NCBI GenBank assembly: GCA_023055355.1
Contig: JALJCS010000001.1
Location: forward strand, 68,489,381 to 68,553,380
Direction: 5' to 3'
DNA from: Agelaius tricolor
Taxonomy: Eukaryota > Chordata > Aves > Passeriformes > Icteridae
DNA: 64,000 nt
In this document: positions 49,063 to 63,029 of the stretch, in pieces
Layout: each line of letters opens with the position of its first letter
How positions within the stretch are numbered: the first letter of the stretch is position 1
Translations under genes and position numbers: made by a program
Notes under the pieces: generated by a model
Seen by the model: the letters and a program-made list of their open reading frames with translations, nothing else
Database searches by the model: none
What the model was told of the DNA's origin: nothing

Positions 49063-52000
49063 ATTACCTGAAGGTCCCTGCAGTATCCACGTGGGTCTTT
49101 GCAACTCAGAAACCCTACATGGTCCTATAGTGGCATTTATGGAAGACCTTTATAGCATGATTTCAATGTACTATATGGAACCTGCAGTTTACACAAGAAT
49201 ACCCACAGATAGGTTCTTTGCATATATTTGCAAATAGAGGGAGGAAAAAAAGAAGTTGTTTTACCTTTTGCTTATAAAAATAATCATTGAGAGCAACCAA
49301 GAATTTGTGCACAATTAGGCAAGGCTCACTCAGAGAGTTTCTGAAAATGAAGGAGAGACAACCTGAATGCATGTGCAATTTTTACCATTGGCTGCTTTCC
49401 TTTCTGTGCTATTTTGATCCCTAGGCATATGCTTTTTTGCTTCTAATATGTTTATGCAAATTTGCTCCAATTGCTACTTGCAAGTGTTCACAATATGGCA
49501 AGTATTCTGACATATTTATGTGACATACCTTTTGAAAAGATGATAAGGACATTACAGCACCACATTTGCAATGCTACAGATGAGGGCTGTCATGCTTTCC
49601 ATTCTAAAACAATATTTTTAGAGGGTTTATAGTCTTGGAACAAAAATTATTTTGGGACCTTTGTTTCACATACATGACTTTCCAGTCATATCTCTGGATA
49701 CAATGTGAGAAAATATAAGTTCAATAGAATTCAGACATTCAGTGCCAATGAATATTCACAATTTGCAAGAAATAGTTTCCCCATCACTATTCTTTAAAAT
49801 TCTGTTTTGCAGCTGGTTTCAACTCTGCCATAGCTACATACATTTTAGGATACAAATATGTGCACATCTGTTGTAATTCATATAAAAGAAACATTCCTGT
49901 AAGTGTGAAGAATGAATGCTCCTATGATGCAGGTGGTTTTAGACAAAAGATGGTAAAAATTCAAAAGACCTGTTAAAATGCAACTGATGATTAATGGAAA
50001 AAACAAAAAGGAAAAAACCATAACTCAATGGTTTGTTGCTGCAAGATCTCATATGTTTCCTCTTCCACTTAGGCACATGTTAAGGATGTTGCAGACAATT
50101 GCTATTTTTAGTGGGGTTGTTTAATGTTCTTTAGGTATATGGAAATGTTCTCCCCTGAAAAATACTCCTTAACCTCTTCTCTTCAAGAAGCAGTTTTAAC
50201 AGACATTGTTTTTCTGCCATTTGAAAATACTATCAGATCTCCTTTGGATTCAAACATAGCTGGTATCAAAGCTTGTGGATCTTTGTCATTCTTTTTCAGG
50301 TACCTAATAACCGGAGAAAATGGATGATGGATAGCTAGAAGTAGTTCTCTTTAGAACATCATCAAGCGAGGGAAAAAAAATCATCTTCCCAGCACCCTCT
50401 AAAATTTGTTTGAAAGGAAAAGCCAAAGTCAGCAAAAACAGTGTTCTTCTGCTCACCTTGATCTTCTGCAAAACCTAGTTGTGTCAAATTCCAGTGAAAC
50501 GTTTCCGCTTCTACAAGAATCTAATCACCCGAAGAACTAGCAATGTCTTAATACCATGCTTGTGCCCAGAGTCTCATGGTTTTGCACCAGCCATTATTAG
50601 GCCACACATCAATTTCTGTGATATGACTGAGCCACTGCTGCCCTGTATGTTCATTTAAGACACCCAGAGTGGTGCCACAAGTGCCTTTGGCTTGGCAAGT
50701 GATGGCATCCTGTAAAGGGTGGGACACATGGAGCAGACTGACAGTTCCAGAATGAAATACCACATGTTCAAACAACCTACACGCAAACATGCAACCACAT
50801 CACAACTTTTCATCCCAGGTGAGCCCCAAGCACCTTTGTTCAAAGTCAAGTCACCTCAAAGTACAGGCAGATGAGGTACAGGCAGCTCCCCTATGGAGAG
50901 GAACAACAAGAGTTATCTACCCAGCCCTGCAAAAAAAAGCTGTTTGGTGTTTTCTCTGCTGAGATATTGAGCAGAGGACGGGGGTCTAGTCCAGGTACCA
51001 TCTTATGCCCATGAAGTTCTGTTCCTTTGTAGATGTCCTATCCCCCTAGGTGCTCCTTAAACACTGCCACTCCTCACCAGAAAGCCTCCAGAGCCATTAG
51101 CTTTAGGTGCTCATTCATGCCAAGGAGCACACAGAAACAGTTTTCTACTTACTAGAGAGGGAAATCTTTCACAAAAAGCAAGTGTAAGTGGGAGCACTGG
51201 GCCAGGAGGTATGGAATCACACTGAAGTCTGTTTACTCACAGGAGTGCTAGTCAATGGACCAGGAAAGGCAACAGAACACTGTACCCTGGCCAATACTTC
51301 CAGGCCACTCTCCCCAATTATCCTGAAACAAGCAACAGCAGAAATTGTGCACGTGGAAGGAAAATGAGAAAAGAAGGAAACCAATCTGTTTTAAAAGTCA
51401 TTTGGCTAGCAAGGGGAAACCTGCCTCTGGCTCCTTTCTCTCTTCTGTAGGATAGTATGAGACTTCAGTAGAGAGCATATTTGGGAGCCCACACACTCCA
51501 CAGGTCATGGGCTGCTCCATGGCTTGTGTCCATGATGATTCATGAGTCTAAGTTCACCAGGGAGGTTGGAACATAGCCATTCCTTTTTGTTTCTACCATC
51601 CAAAGGTTCATAAACTGTACTGCATGTGCAGGACACACCATCACCCCTCCTCCATATATATGCAGATACACACAGATCAAGGTATAGCTCAAAGGCAGGT
51701 TCCTACCCTAAAGTAAACAACATAACTGGAAGGTCACTAGAGAACAGCAGGTGATAATCCTATTTCTTTCTTCAAAATGAAGCTAGGCCTGATCTATTAT
51801 GCGTTGCCTATATTTCAAAATGCATGTGGGTGCCTACCAGTCCCAACTGGTAAGCTCAGCCTTCAGAAGGTTATGTACTAGCTGGAGCTAGTGTACTAGC
51901 TCTTCCTTTGAGATCTGCTTTCCCCTTTTGAATTTAAGAACTTTATACAAGGACACTTGAACTCCCTCTCCATTTTCCCTCTTGCAACAGATCTCAGAAT

Positions 52001-55000
52001 TTTGCTACCTAACACTTCCTTCTGTCCCGAATAGACTCCATGAAAAATGGAGTTTTATTTACGTTATCCTTTTCAGGATAATATGATTTGAACTAATTGC
52101 TTCTACCTGACATTTGTCCTTTTAACTTAAAACTTTATTTTAATTCTAGGAGAAAATGAATAATAATGAGGCAAAAAAGAATTATTTCCTCAGATAAAAA
52201 AAAAAAACAAACATTTATGTGCATTAGAGAGTAAGAAACACATTCATTGAGAGAAAAATAATTTAAAAAAATCTTTGCATTTTAGATTTTTATGTAAATC
52301 ATGCGAATCATTCCAACTTCAGGAAGGAGTAGGGATGATGTACCTTGCATTATACTCTATGTGGGGATTTTTCACAAAGAATAAATAAACAGTCCTGCAT
52401 GGAAAGACAGTCTTCCTCAGTTTTTACAACCCCACATGTCCACTGGTAAATTTATGCCCTGGTCCACCTGCTACCATGGCATCACGCCCACTCATACCAG
52501 GTGAGTACCTCACAGAAGCCAATCAACAAATCTCTGGATGGTTTGGGGAGGTTAATACACAGAATAGCAAGAGTCAGGTTTTTGAAGAGGCTCCTGGCAC
52601 ATCTTGTGTTTTTAATGATTAGGATCTCACCCTCAGGGCTGTGTGTTACCAGCTCAGCCCTTGTAGCAGGGGACTAGAGCAGATGGCTTGGCAGAACCAA
52701 AAGGTTCTTGCCTTTACAAAAATTAAAGATTAATTTGTTGTTTTCTTCTAATAGGAAATTTCATGCTGATGAACAGTATTGAGCTGACAGGCGTATATTT
52801 CTTCATCTTCTGTTCAGAGAAAAGCATAACCATCCTTATGTTAACTCCACTATCTGTCTACATCCTTCTATGCAGTGATGAGAGAATATTTCAGCACTCC
52901 CAGCCATTTTGCCTTTGGCATCTCCGCTGTGGTTTCCAACAAAGATGATATCACCATGTGTTTATAGATTTATTTGTTTGTTTTTCACGATGCGGGCAAT
53001 GGTCTACTACAAGCTGGCTTGAGCTCCAGTTATATCATACAGACCAACCATCTGGCTCAGGATTAATTAAGGGTAACATTTTTAGCCATTGCTGCAGGTA
53101 TGTAACATGAGAGGAAAAACCTTCTTATTGGATAAGCAATCACCTTGTCACCTGAAGCAGCCAGATTAGTCAGTGTGTGGTGCTGGTCCTAGCAGACTTT
53201 GATGGTCTGATCACCAATGGTAAGTAACAGAAGTGCATTTCAGAATATTAGACAAGTGCAAAGGATGAAAGGGGATTAGCCTTTTCTGAACACGGGCAAT
53301 GGGAATTAACCATGGCTCATAACCATTTTCTGCTGGAAATTTTCATGTTCCTATGTGAACAATGTGTGTAACAAGAAAGGGTTTGTGAGATTCAGTGTAA
53401 TGGAATCTGGTTTTATATTTAGCCAGTTTAATCTATTTCAAAAGACAGAAGGATTGAAACAGTGTTTTGCTGAAAATGACAATAGATATCCACACTGTTT
53501 ATCCAATGCTGGTAGCTCTTTTTAAGGCTTTTCTAAAGCCCACACTCCAAAATCTTTACCATTTTGAACCCCAAACCCTCTTAGGAGGTCATTAAGCATA
53601 TAGACAGCAGAACTGCACAGCTGCTCCTCCAGTCATACTAATCTCTAGACAGATGCTCTTCATGTTCATGGGCTGTGATGAATGCCAAAGAAGCTATTAG
53701 AGAACAGATTGACTTAGACTGGACCATGATCCTTGGAGAACTGGTTTCAGACTGCAAGAAGAACTGAGGCATCACACAGTAAGTTGCAATGCAAATGACA
53801 ATGTGATCAGACAGAGTTGTCTTTCAGCTAGATTTTCTCCTCCAGCATTCCTGAATGCAATCTTGCTTGAAGAGACAAAACCCAACACTAAAGCAGAATT
53901 CAATTATTTTCTCTTCTTGCTTGCTGAATTTTCTGCAGCTAGCTTGGCTTCTCAACCTTGCCCAAGTCTGACTTATAAAGAGATTCCTGGACATTTCTGC
54001 GTCAATCCTGTGTTCAGCTCCTGTGATCTGCTACCATAACTCTTGGGAGTATTTAAAAAGTAGTCAAGAGTGGGCTAGAGGTACACAGTCATTCCCCATC
54101 GCGCCCTTCCCTTCCCTGCAGAGGAGGCCTGAACCCAACCTAGTTGTTACAAAACTCAGAGATCACATCTGCTCCCCTCCTTGGAGGCTCACGGAAAGAT
54201 CACATGCCTTTATTGGATCTGAGTCCAGGGACCTGTCTGCCCAAAGAGAGGTGTCATCTGTGGTATATCCCACCACAGACCTTGCTTTCCTGACCTTCAT
54301 AGCTACAGCAGATGTTCTTGTTATGTTGTTATTCTGGGGACAGGAGCCTCTCTGGGCTCCTGGGCTCTCATCCAGCTGCAGCTGTGGAAAAAGGATACAT
54401 ATAATAATAATGGAATCTTCTTTCTGTCGTTTCAGCTTACATCATCTTGGCACCAGCAGTCAAGGTAGCATTAGTCAGTCAGCCTTAGGGTTTCTGTGGT
54501 CTACTCTTCCAAACCACCACCCTTCTGTCTCCATTGCACACTGCCTTTGCTCTTATTCCCACTCCCTCCATCCTAACTGGAGTGATTTCAGACCTAGGAA
54601 ATTAGGAGTTGCTTTTCTGCTGACCACTGTGCATTTCCTCAGCTCATACCTCCTGCATGTGCTAACTGTGACATTTGGAAACACAGCTCAATCCACTTAG
54701 TAATAGTGTACCCATGTAAAAGTCTTGCAGTGTGTTGCTGGTAAAGTAACGAATGCCTGTGTCAGTCCTTTTTCTATGGAATACTTCTCTGGTTTATGCC
54801 TTCTATTAGGAGTAAAATATAAGTTGCTCCTACCACAGACTTAAAGAGGATTTTGTGCAGTATGTTCCATTCTATATATCTCAAGCACCTACATCCCTGA
54901 AGGATCTCTACTGCTTGGGAAATACCCTGAAGGGTATCTGTATTACATATAGTTGCACCTTTTTTTGAAAGATATACACAAAACTACTTCAAGTTGTTAT

Positions 55001-58000
55001 GCAAACAGTCCCTAGCTATTTTGTATATGCAAGAAGGAGCAGAATCTGTGCACATAAAGAATAATGAGGAGGCAGGGGGAACACTTAGGGGAAAGGAAAC
55101 TAGTTCACAGTCTGCTATGCCATAATGATGGGAAAATCTGTGTAGTCAAATTTGTCAAAAATAAGGAAATGTTACAATTTTTAGGCCTGTTATAGCTCTT
55201 ATTTAATTTTGCAGAAGCTTGTAAGAGGCCATTTATTTTTAACACAAAACTCTTCCCTGAAGCTACAGCTTGCCAGGAAAACCAGTGCCACTGTTGTACA
55301 CTGACTTAATCACAAAGAATGAAAATAAAATGCTCTTAACTGACATCCAGGAAAAACAGCTGAAATGAATTGCAGTTAAGCAGGTAAGGCACAGCATTGA
55401 CAAATGGGAGAAGACACAGAGGACAAGAAATGCTAATGATTTTTCCGTGTTAGCAACGTCTGAAAGTGTTACCATCTATGTGTTTGTGCTAAGCCTGCTG
55501 ATGGGCTAAAACCAAACAGTATTCCTGGACCAGAGTGAAAATCTCAGGAAAATGAGCACTGCCTTCCTACAAAAATAGGGAATCCAGAATTATTGCCTTT
55601 GGCCGTGAAGAAAATTTGAAAGCAGACTCTGTTCCTGCAATTCTCTCTATTCCACCTAAAAGATCCAGTATGCTTAGACATTATTTCACATAAAGCATAG
55701 AGGCATTTATCCAGTGTTCTTCTTTTCTTGTTAGCCCCCCCACCCCCACCCCCCCCAATCTATCCTCTCTTTCTGTTTCCTCTACCTGTCAAATTCCTTA
55801 GGGAAAACATGTGCAGCTTGGACAACCAAAACCAGAGTTCTTTCTCCTTAAGATTTGTTTATGTTTGCTATTTATTCCAACATGCTTCCTATTTTTTCTG
55901 CCAAATAGCACTCACAAAAGCCCTCTAAAGAGAATAATAAGTCTGAACCTTCTGAACAGAAGGTGTTTAGTCTGAATGCTGGCTTCATTTCAACAAATCA
56001 AGTGAGTGTGTTTCAGACAACTTTGTAAATCACAATCCCAACACAAACACTAGAGACACATCACATTTCACTTTTGGATAGAAGCATGAGGTTCAATATG
56101 GAAGAAGAGGGTTTTTTTGGTTTTTTTTCACAGATAGGACATTTGCAGAAGGGATCTTTAGATCAAACATTAAAAACTACACAAGAGAAAAGGACAAGAA
56201 AGAGACAGCATTTAACTTTTATATGGTTGCATTTTATTGTGACCAGGGTTGAACCCTTCTATTTACAGTTGTGGAGAAAGAAAATATTTTCCTGACCACA
56301 GTTGAAGAGAGACCCTGACAGGGCTTTCCTGCTTGCCATCTCCCATGTCATCAGTGTTTTCTGGGAGAAGAATTTGAGGTGGTTTTCCACCTAAGTGGTT
56401 ACAGCTGTTTCCACAGGATCAGTCAGATGGAGTTTCTGCCTCTGTTTATTTTGGCTCTGGTTTTCGGCTGGAGCCCAGCAGGATGACAGTGTTTGCTCAG
56501 GGTCTTGGGACTTTGGACAAACATTCCAGAATTTCTGACTTCTTAACATTAATGTTTGATGAATTCTGCTCTTAATTTCTTCTGGAAAAATGTCAAGCCC
56601 ACTGGGGATTACCCTTGGTCTTACAACAGTCTTTTATTTTTTTTTTTTTTTAAGGGAAAAAGAGAAAATAATTTACTAGCCTGTGAAAATGAGCATGCTT
56701 TAAAAATTAGAGAATGCACTTTTCTAAAGCTGCAGGATTCAGTTCTTTTGTAATATTTTCTGTTTTCTTTTTTTTTAAATTTTAATTATAAGAACACTGC
56801 TTGACAGGAAATATCTACAGCTAAATCTTCCGCAAAAACTGTTACATGCAGGGCTTTAGTTGGGAAGGTTATTATCCAGAAGTTAAGTAGCTCTTTCTCC
56901 AAGTCACTGTTTTGATAGCCTCAAAACATACTGCGTCAATTCACTGGTGTCAAAGGCGACCTTTAGAAATCAAAATAAACACCCAGGTGAAATTCTGACC
57001 CCAGTGGAGAGAACAGCCTTTATCACCGACTTCAACAAGGTCAGGACTTCCTCCTCAGTACCTTATCTCGTGAACAATGGAAAAGCACAAGTCACACAAG
57101 TCACATCTTCAGGAACATTTACTGACTCAAAGGGATGGATGGAGAAATGTATTTACAAAAATATGTATACGTACATGGAACTAAATCTGTATTTGAATTA
57201 TATTTAATAAGCACACTGTGACGTGGCTGCTGGTTTTTGTACCTACATACATTTAGTAGCTTGCAAGGAACATCCAAATGTTCAGTATGTATCTAAATGA
57301 TACTTACACCACCATCAGCTGACTTCAGGCTAGCTAGACAGCTGTACGTCAGAGGTCAGTGTCTCATTTACGCTAAAATACCACTACAAACTCATGTTGT
57401 AGAGTCCTTGGGTAGCATGGGATCCCTCCAGAGACTCCTACAAATCAGAAGGAGGAAGATGGGGAAGCTTTTTTAGGTTCCAGGTCTCTGTTCTCTTTTT
57501 CTTCTCCTCACCTCTTCTCCCTCCTAAAAAAAGAGGGAATCAGGGCTTCTTCAAGTGACACAAATAGTCTTATCTTTGTTGATTTACACCAGCTAAAGAA
57601 CTATCTTCAAGAGTTATTATAAAGCTTTCAAAACCAAAAACAAACAAAAAAAAAGTAAAAGGAAGAGATTTGTGTAAATATGACTAGACACAGGAAGGCG
57701 GTTCCCTACTGAATAGACAAGCTTTCGCAGCACCAGCTTCATGCTAAATGCTTCACAACTTTTCACAGGCTGCAAGCAGTGTACATGGGCCACAGTGACA
57801 GCATCCACTTGTCTGGAGAAGTTACATTGAGGGACAGATCTATTATCTGAGGGACAGTTTATTATTTGGAGTCTGATTACTGTCCTCCCCTTCTCAGTCT
57901 GTGCTGTCAATGGTCTAGATAAGGAATATATTTAATCTGTACCCCTACATTTGACTTTACTGTGAAAAGCCAGAGAGAGCTGGAGGAAAAAAAGAAGTTT

Positions 58001-58204
58001 TGTAGATGCAAAACTTTGTGTTTATACTTTTAAGTGCAAAAGGGACAGATCAACGCATTCATTGAAGCTCATGCTGTAGCACACATCCTTGTGGAAGAAA
58101 GAGGCAAAACAAAAACTAATAAAACACTCTGAAAATGTCTTCCTTGGGTATTTTCAATGGACAAAGAGCAATAGACCCTCAGTTATGAACTTTTGGCATT
58201 CATT
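49063..58204. other. gene-free noncoding DNA
   Basis: No gene supported over nine kilobases. The longest stop-free stretch of the window, 54023-54700, lies here but opens with GTG, and its first ATG comes past its midpoint. The sequence from about 50500 to 51700 and 53700 to 54700 is less AT-rich than average with no identified cause. C-rich and T-rich runs occur at 55735-55757, 56110-56129 and 56636-56652. Confidence 0.65.
55735..55757. repeat. C-rich low-complexity run
   Basis: Runs of five to eight C separated by single A. On the minus strand these are G-runs and could support a G-quadruplex. Confidence 0.85.
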
Positions 58205-58255
58205 CATTCTTTCATTCTTTCATTCTTTCATTCTTTCATTCTTTCATTCTTTCAT
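58205..58255. repeat. (CATTCTTT)n octanucleotide microsatellite
   Basis: Six perfect copies of the 8-bp unit CATTCTTT (starting 58205, 58213, 58221, 58229, 58237, 58245) plus CAT, preceded by three CATT units from 58197. The change from a 4-bp to an 8-bp period suggests growth from a compound CATT/CTTT array. Confidence 0.95.
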
Positions 58256-60197
58256 AATATAACCTGTGAATCATGAAAAGAAATTTTATTCTCACCCAAA
58301 GCTAAATCCAATTAAGTTTACCTTTTGGTATCTCTGTACAACTTTAATCATCAATCTTTCATTTCAGAATAGAAAAATGTGTCTTTTTTTCCTTGAATTG
58401 ACAAACTCATGTAGCTCTGTTCAGTTTCAACCCTGACATCCTGATCTAAAATATGAGAAAGGGATGGTAGCAGAGAAAAATATGACATCCCTGAGGAAAA
58501 TAGATGCTAAAAGAGAAAGCAATCAGCATGTAAGTGAGTGTATGTGAGACTGGAAACTTGGAAATGGCAAGGCTGGAATCCTTGATCTGGTGTCATAGAG
58601 AGAAAAGGTTAAAAATAAATCTAAATATATGACATAAAACTAAAAAGAGAGGTTCCCAAAACCTCTCAAAACAGTTTGGAAAATTTGGTTGCTCCACCCT
58701 ATGGGCACAAAAGGCTTCCTTTCAAACAACTCCCAAAGGTGGGACAACCATTCTAAAGCCACCTTTGATTGATTGTCAAAGTCCACCTTCTACTTGGTGA
58801 CACAATTTTTTATTAAAAACAGTAACTACCATACAATCTTTGGGTATGTTTTACCCAGGTAGCTAGGCCAGCCCTTTACTTGGAAGCTGAGATGTAATGC
58901 TATACCTGAAATATTTAGAAATATGCTCAATCTAGGCTAGATAGAAGTTCTCAGTGGAAAAATAGGTTTGAGCATGCAATTCACTTCTGTGAGAGATTAA
59001 GTAGGAGGAAGGAAAAAAACTATTAAAACATTATTGTCAACTATATAGACGTATAATAAATAAAAATCTCTTTAAATTCTCATGCTTTGGACTATATTTA
59101 CATAAAGACATGACCTTGTAATAGCAGGTATTTATGGTATATTAACCAATTGACAAAGATACCGTGGAACACAATGCAAAACACTGCATTCATAAGATGA
59201 CTGAAAGATGCATGTCATGCCTCTTGATAAAATTCCGAACAGCTCCTGGTGACACGATTAATTTGTCGTGCAAGGAGGGAGATGCCTGGATATTTAAAAA
59301 TATTGGTGAAGATTTGTTCGTGGTATGAGTGTTTGCAGGTTGCATAACTGTTGGGGAACACGTATTAGACAGTGTGAGATCATAAATAATGCATTAATGA
59401 GGGATGTGGGTGTGCTTCTTGTAAAAGGAGAACCAGAAGAATCTGTTACAAAGTTGACATTCCTCTGAATAAGGCTGTCTAGCTATTGCTGCAACAGCCA
59501 ATATTCCCAACGTGTCAACTGTAGAGGTTTACTATTTTTCATTTTTAGCTAGAACAAAAAAAATACCTTCGATATATATCAAATCCATATGGTATTTGGA
59601 ACACAGTGAATGCAGTTTTCTAAAACCATTAAGTGATTTACTGATATGTAATTTTAAATCTATCCTTTCAAGGCACTGAATTTGTGAGTAGAGTTTGGAA
59701 ATATAAAGACAACATAAAACTTAGTTCTGCTAAACCAAGTCCATACCACATAATCATACAAAGCAACACGGACGTAGAATTTGAAAAACCACACTCAAAA
59801 AAAGTAATAAAATTCCTTGTTGGACTGTAAATGCATACAGATACATATCCAGATGGAGTGACCAGAACAATTTTCTTTGTTAGTAATGGCTAGTAGCAAC
59901 TGCTGATGTTTTGCTGGAATATTTTCCCAACTGCTAGTTTATATAAAACAAAAGTAAGACACTCTTAAATGCAGACAGACTATACTTGGTTTAGAATAAA
60001 TATCAGCATGGCCAGCAAAACTGAGCCATCCATTGAGCATGCTGAGCAGGTAGGCATATGATAAGAAAGTCAATGAGAACCAGTTTACACATCAGCAGAA
60101 GATGGTTGTATAAATAGAGCTGCAGTGTGGAAATGAACTCTGAGTAAACCAGGGATAGGTTTTGTTCAGAAAAAGGCAGCTGCAGCATAAAACTTTG
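58256..60197. other. gene-free noncoding DNA
   Basis: No gene visible. A 9-bp inverted repeat (CAAAGGTGG at 58734-58742, CCACCTTTG at 58759-58767) is present. About 59230-59370 has more CpG than the surroundings, without other explanation. Confidence 0.65.
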
Positions 60198-60372
60198 TCA
60201 CAGGCTCCCCAGGGAAGTGGTCACAGCTCCAAACCTGCCAGAGTTCAAGTGTTTGGACAATGCTCTCAGGCCCATGGTGTGACTCTTGGGGTATCCTGTG
60301 CAGGGCCAGAAGCTGGACCTGGGTGTTCTTTGTGGGTCCCTTCCAACTCAGGATATTCTGTGATTCTATAAT
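60198..60372 (+). mobile_element. CR1: CR1 LINE 3' fragment reaching the 3' end
   Basis: The plus-strand tail reads TCACAGGCTCCCCAGGGAAG, TGGTCACAGCTCCAAACCTG, CCAGAGTTCAAGTGTTTGGA, later TGTGGGTCCCTTCCAACTCA and ends GGATATTCTGTGATTCTATA. All blocks are in CR1 order and the terminal GATTCTAT-type octamer is intact. Length is about 175 bp with 5' truncation. Divergence is moderate, and this is one of the best-preserved copies in the window. Confidence 0.93.
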
Positions 60373-63029
60373 GCAGTATTAGAAATGTCACATTATATCA
60401 GCAAGATACGGGAAGGCAAGAAAAATATTTTCAGGTCTGAGGAATGATCTGTTTTCTGCTGTTGTGTAGCCAACTGCAGGAAATACACAATTGATCTGGA
60501 AGGAATAGTTCTGGTACTGGAAGGTACAGATGAGTTTACTGTTGTATTCACAAGGCTGATCATTGTCATATCAATTCCACAGTAGTATACAAAATGATAA
60601 TAGAAGCACCCTCAACTGGAGCAGGTAATAATACTTTTTCCCAAGTAAAATGAAAAGAACTGTAACATAATCAGGAATGCAGCTGATGTTTCAAAATAGT
60701 TATAACTGGGTGGAAAACAAATAAGGAAGACATTCTCAGCCACATATTACGAAACCTTCATGTTTGGCACAACCCTTTCTTGGCCAAGAATCTGGAAGAA
60801 GCATATTTTTTTATCATCATCAATGATTTAAAAGATATATGTATAATATCTAATTATGTATAAATGTATAAATATATTTGTCATCCAAAGGGATTCAGAG
60901 AAATTCAGGCCCTAATAAAACAAAATGCTTTAGTGCTTCAGGGCCTTTGAGACCTCATAATAAATTATCTCTGCAGGTCAGGCTTGAAGTGCACTAGCAG
61001 CAAAGTGTGGAAATGCTGGCACTGTTTCAGAGATCAGTGGCTTCTAGCTGCCAGAACAGACACCTTTAAAAATAAAGAGATTAATTAAAACTTCTCAAGA
61101 AAATTGCAAGAAAATTCTTTATTTTGCTACTTAAATACACAGATTACTCTATGTCTATCTTTCCTGGGCTACTGGACTAGGTGATGGGTATCAAATTGAA
61201 GTTATAGAGTGCAGCTAAAATTTCAGTCAAAGAAAAAGACAGGTTGTAAAAGGATAGCTAGAACAAAAGAGCTTCACTGGCACTGAAAAATCAGTGGCAT
61301 TAATCACTCTAGAAAAGCAACTTGGAAAATGCCCCCAACAGTCATTGTCACAAGGAAGTATTAATGGCACCAGCACCTCTCTGAATCAGTAATTGACAGT
61401 TATGTCTACAGACAATTATTTACTGGTTCCTGGTAGTACTTCTGGAGCTAATTTTACTGAGTAGAAAGAATCAACTTGTGGTTAAAAGGAACTGTAAAAA
61501 CTGGCAATTTGTTGTTCCAGACTGTTTTTCTTTGGCCTTTTCAGCAGCAGCCTGCAGCAAACACAAAGCTGTCTTGTCGTTGTTGCCTGTCATTCATTGC
61601 ACTGCTTTTGTTTGTCTCAGAGCAGAAGAGGTAAGGTAAAGGCATGTTCTAAAAAAGTGTGTTGTACTAGTCAAGACTGTAAATAGAGACAGAGTATGAA
61701 AGTATCTCCCACTGAACCACATAACTAGCTTTGTCGAAACACAAGCTTTCTCTAAGGAGAAAAATGTTTTCAGCTGAACTAAAGGTCTTTAAAAAGCAAT
61801 TTTTCACTGATTTACACTATGTATTCTTAAAACAAAACAAGAATGCAGTCACATAAAGGAGGAGCTGCATGGATGAATTGTTTCTCTCATTTAGACAAGC
61901 TTTCATGTTGAACTGAGCTTGTTTTGAGCTGCTTTTAACATATTCTGCCACAGTTAACAGCTTCAAATATTAATTTTAAAAGGCAGAAAATTATTGTTAA
62001 TTTTATGTTGTCAAACAGCGAGCCCATGCTTCATTTGGGAGCTAGCAGAGAGAGACAAGCATAAGAAACATCCTGCTATCTAGTGGACTGGTAATTGTAT
62101 TCCAATCAATTTAACAAATTGAGTGTAAAAGAAAAATGCTTCACAAGGGAAATACTTCAACTCTAGTCTTGAATCTCTGTCAGTGTCCCCTCACTCATTC
62201 TTATATCACACCTACTTCAGCCAGGAACTGAACTCAATATGCTGCCAAATATGGAGAATTTTTTAACACTCTTCCCATCCTAAATCCCCCAGTTTCCACT
62301 TGCCTACTCTCATCCTCTTTCCTTACAAAGTGGGTGCCATTATTCCATTATTTCTATTTTCTGTGCCATTTCTAATTCTTCCTCCAATCTGTCCTCCCCA
62401 AGGCCTCCAAAGCCCAGCCATGCCCAACACAGGTGTTCTTTTTATCCAGTGATGCAGGCACTGTGAATCCCAGCTGCCCTCTCCTATTTAAAAGAGAGCT
62501 TAAGTATCTCATGCATGACTGTGGAGAATATCCATCCCAGAGGCAGGTAGCGGGTGAACCTAAATAGGTGAAGCACAAAAAACAGAAGGCAGAGTAGCTC
62601 AGGTGAGCCAGGCCAAGTGGATTACAAGAAACAGGTACTCCAACCATCCCTTCAACTGTTTATGCCTAAAGCTAGTAGCAGCAACTAATCATAGAATACT
62701 GCCACTCTCTTGGAAACAAAGGGATTTTTTTCTTCATCTTTGGGAATGGAAATCTAAGACATTTCAGGGTTTGGGAGCACAGCATACAGGTTATTTTGGA
62801 CATATTGATTTGGACTTCCACGCATGTAGCTACCTGGGGTAATGTTAATGAAGAAATTGCTTGATACATGCTACCTGCCACATCTTTTATGAGTTAATTA
62901 GTGATCTCAGGCCCAGTGTTATCAAAACTAGTATAACACCAGTTTAGATACAGAGCTAGGGAGTGCAGATGGATATGAGCCACAATGTGGAATGAAAATC
63001 AAACATTTCCTTGCATTGTTGTTCCCAGG
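60373..63029. other. noncoding DNA with a second exon-like segment
   Basis: No gene established. The 61545-61630 segment (separate entry) has splice-like borders. The remainder is AT-rich background with short frames only. Confidence 0.6.
61545..61630 (+). other. possible 86-bp exon of an unknown transcript
   Basis: A strong acceptor-like sequence (TTTTTCTTTGGCCTTTTCAG, ending at 61544) precedes an 86-bp segment. A near-consensus donor follows it: AAGAG then GTAAGG at 61631. All three plus-strand frames are open, so frame gives no information. I recognise no peptide. It could be an exon of a long noncoding RNA, a cryptic pair of splice signals, or a fragment of a conserved element. Confidence 0.25.

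Noticed and set aside
53098..53219. Exon between GCTGCAG and ATG/GTAAGT
   Set aside because: The donor is good but the acceptor has a weak pyrimidine tract and the segment has no convincing frame.
62690..62715. AATCATAGAATACTGCC as a CR1 3' end
   Set aside because: Only the first dozen bases match; the GGAAGGGACC block that should follow is absent.
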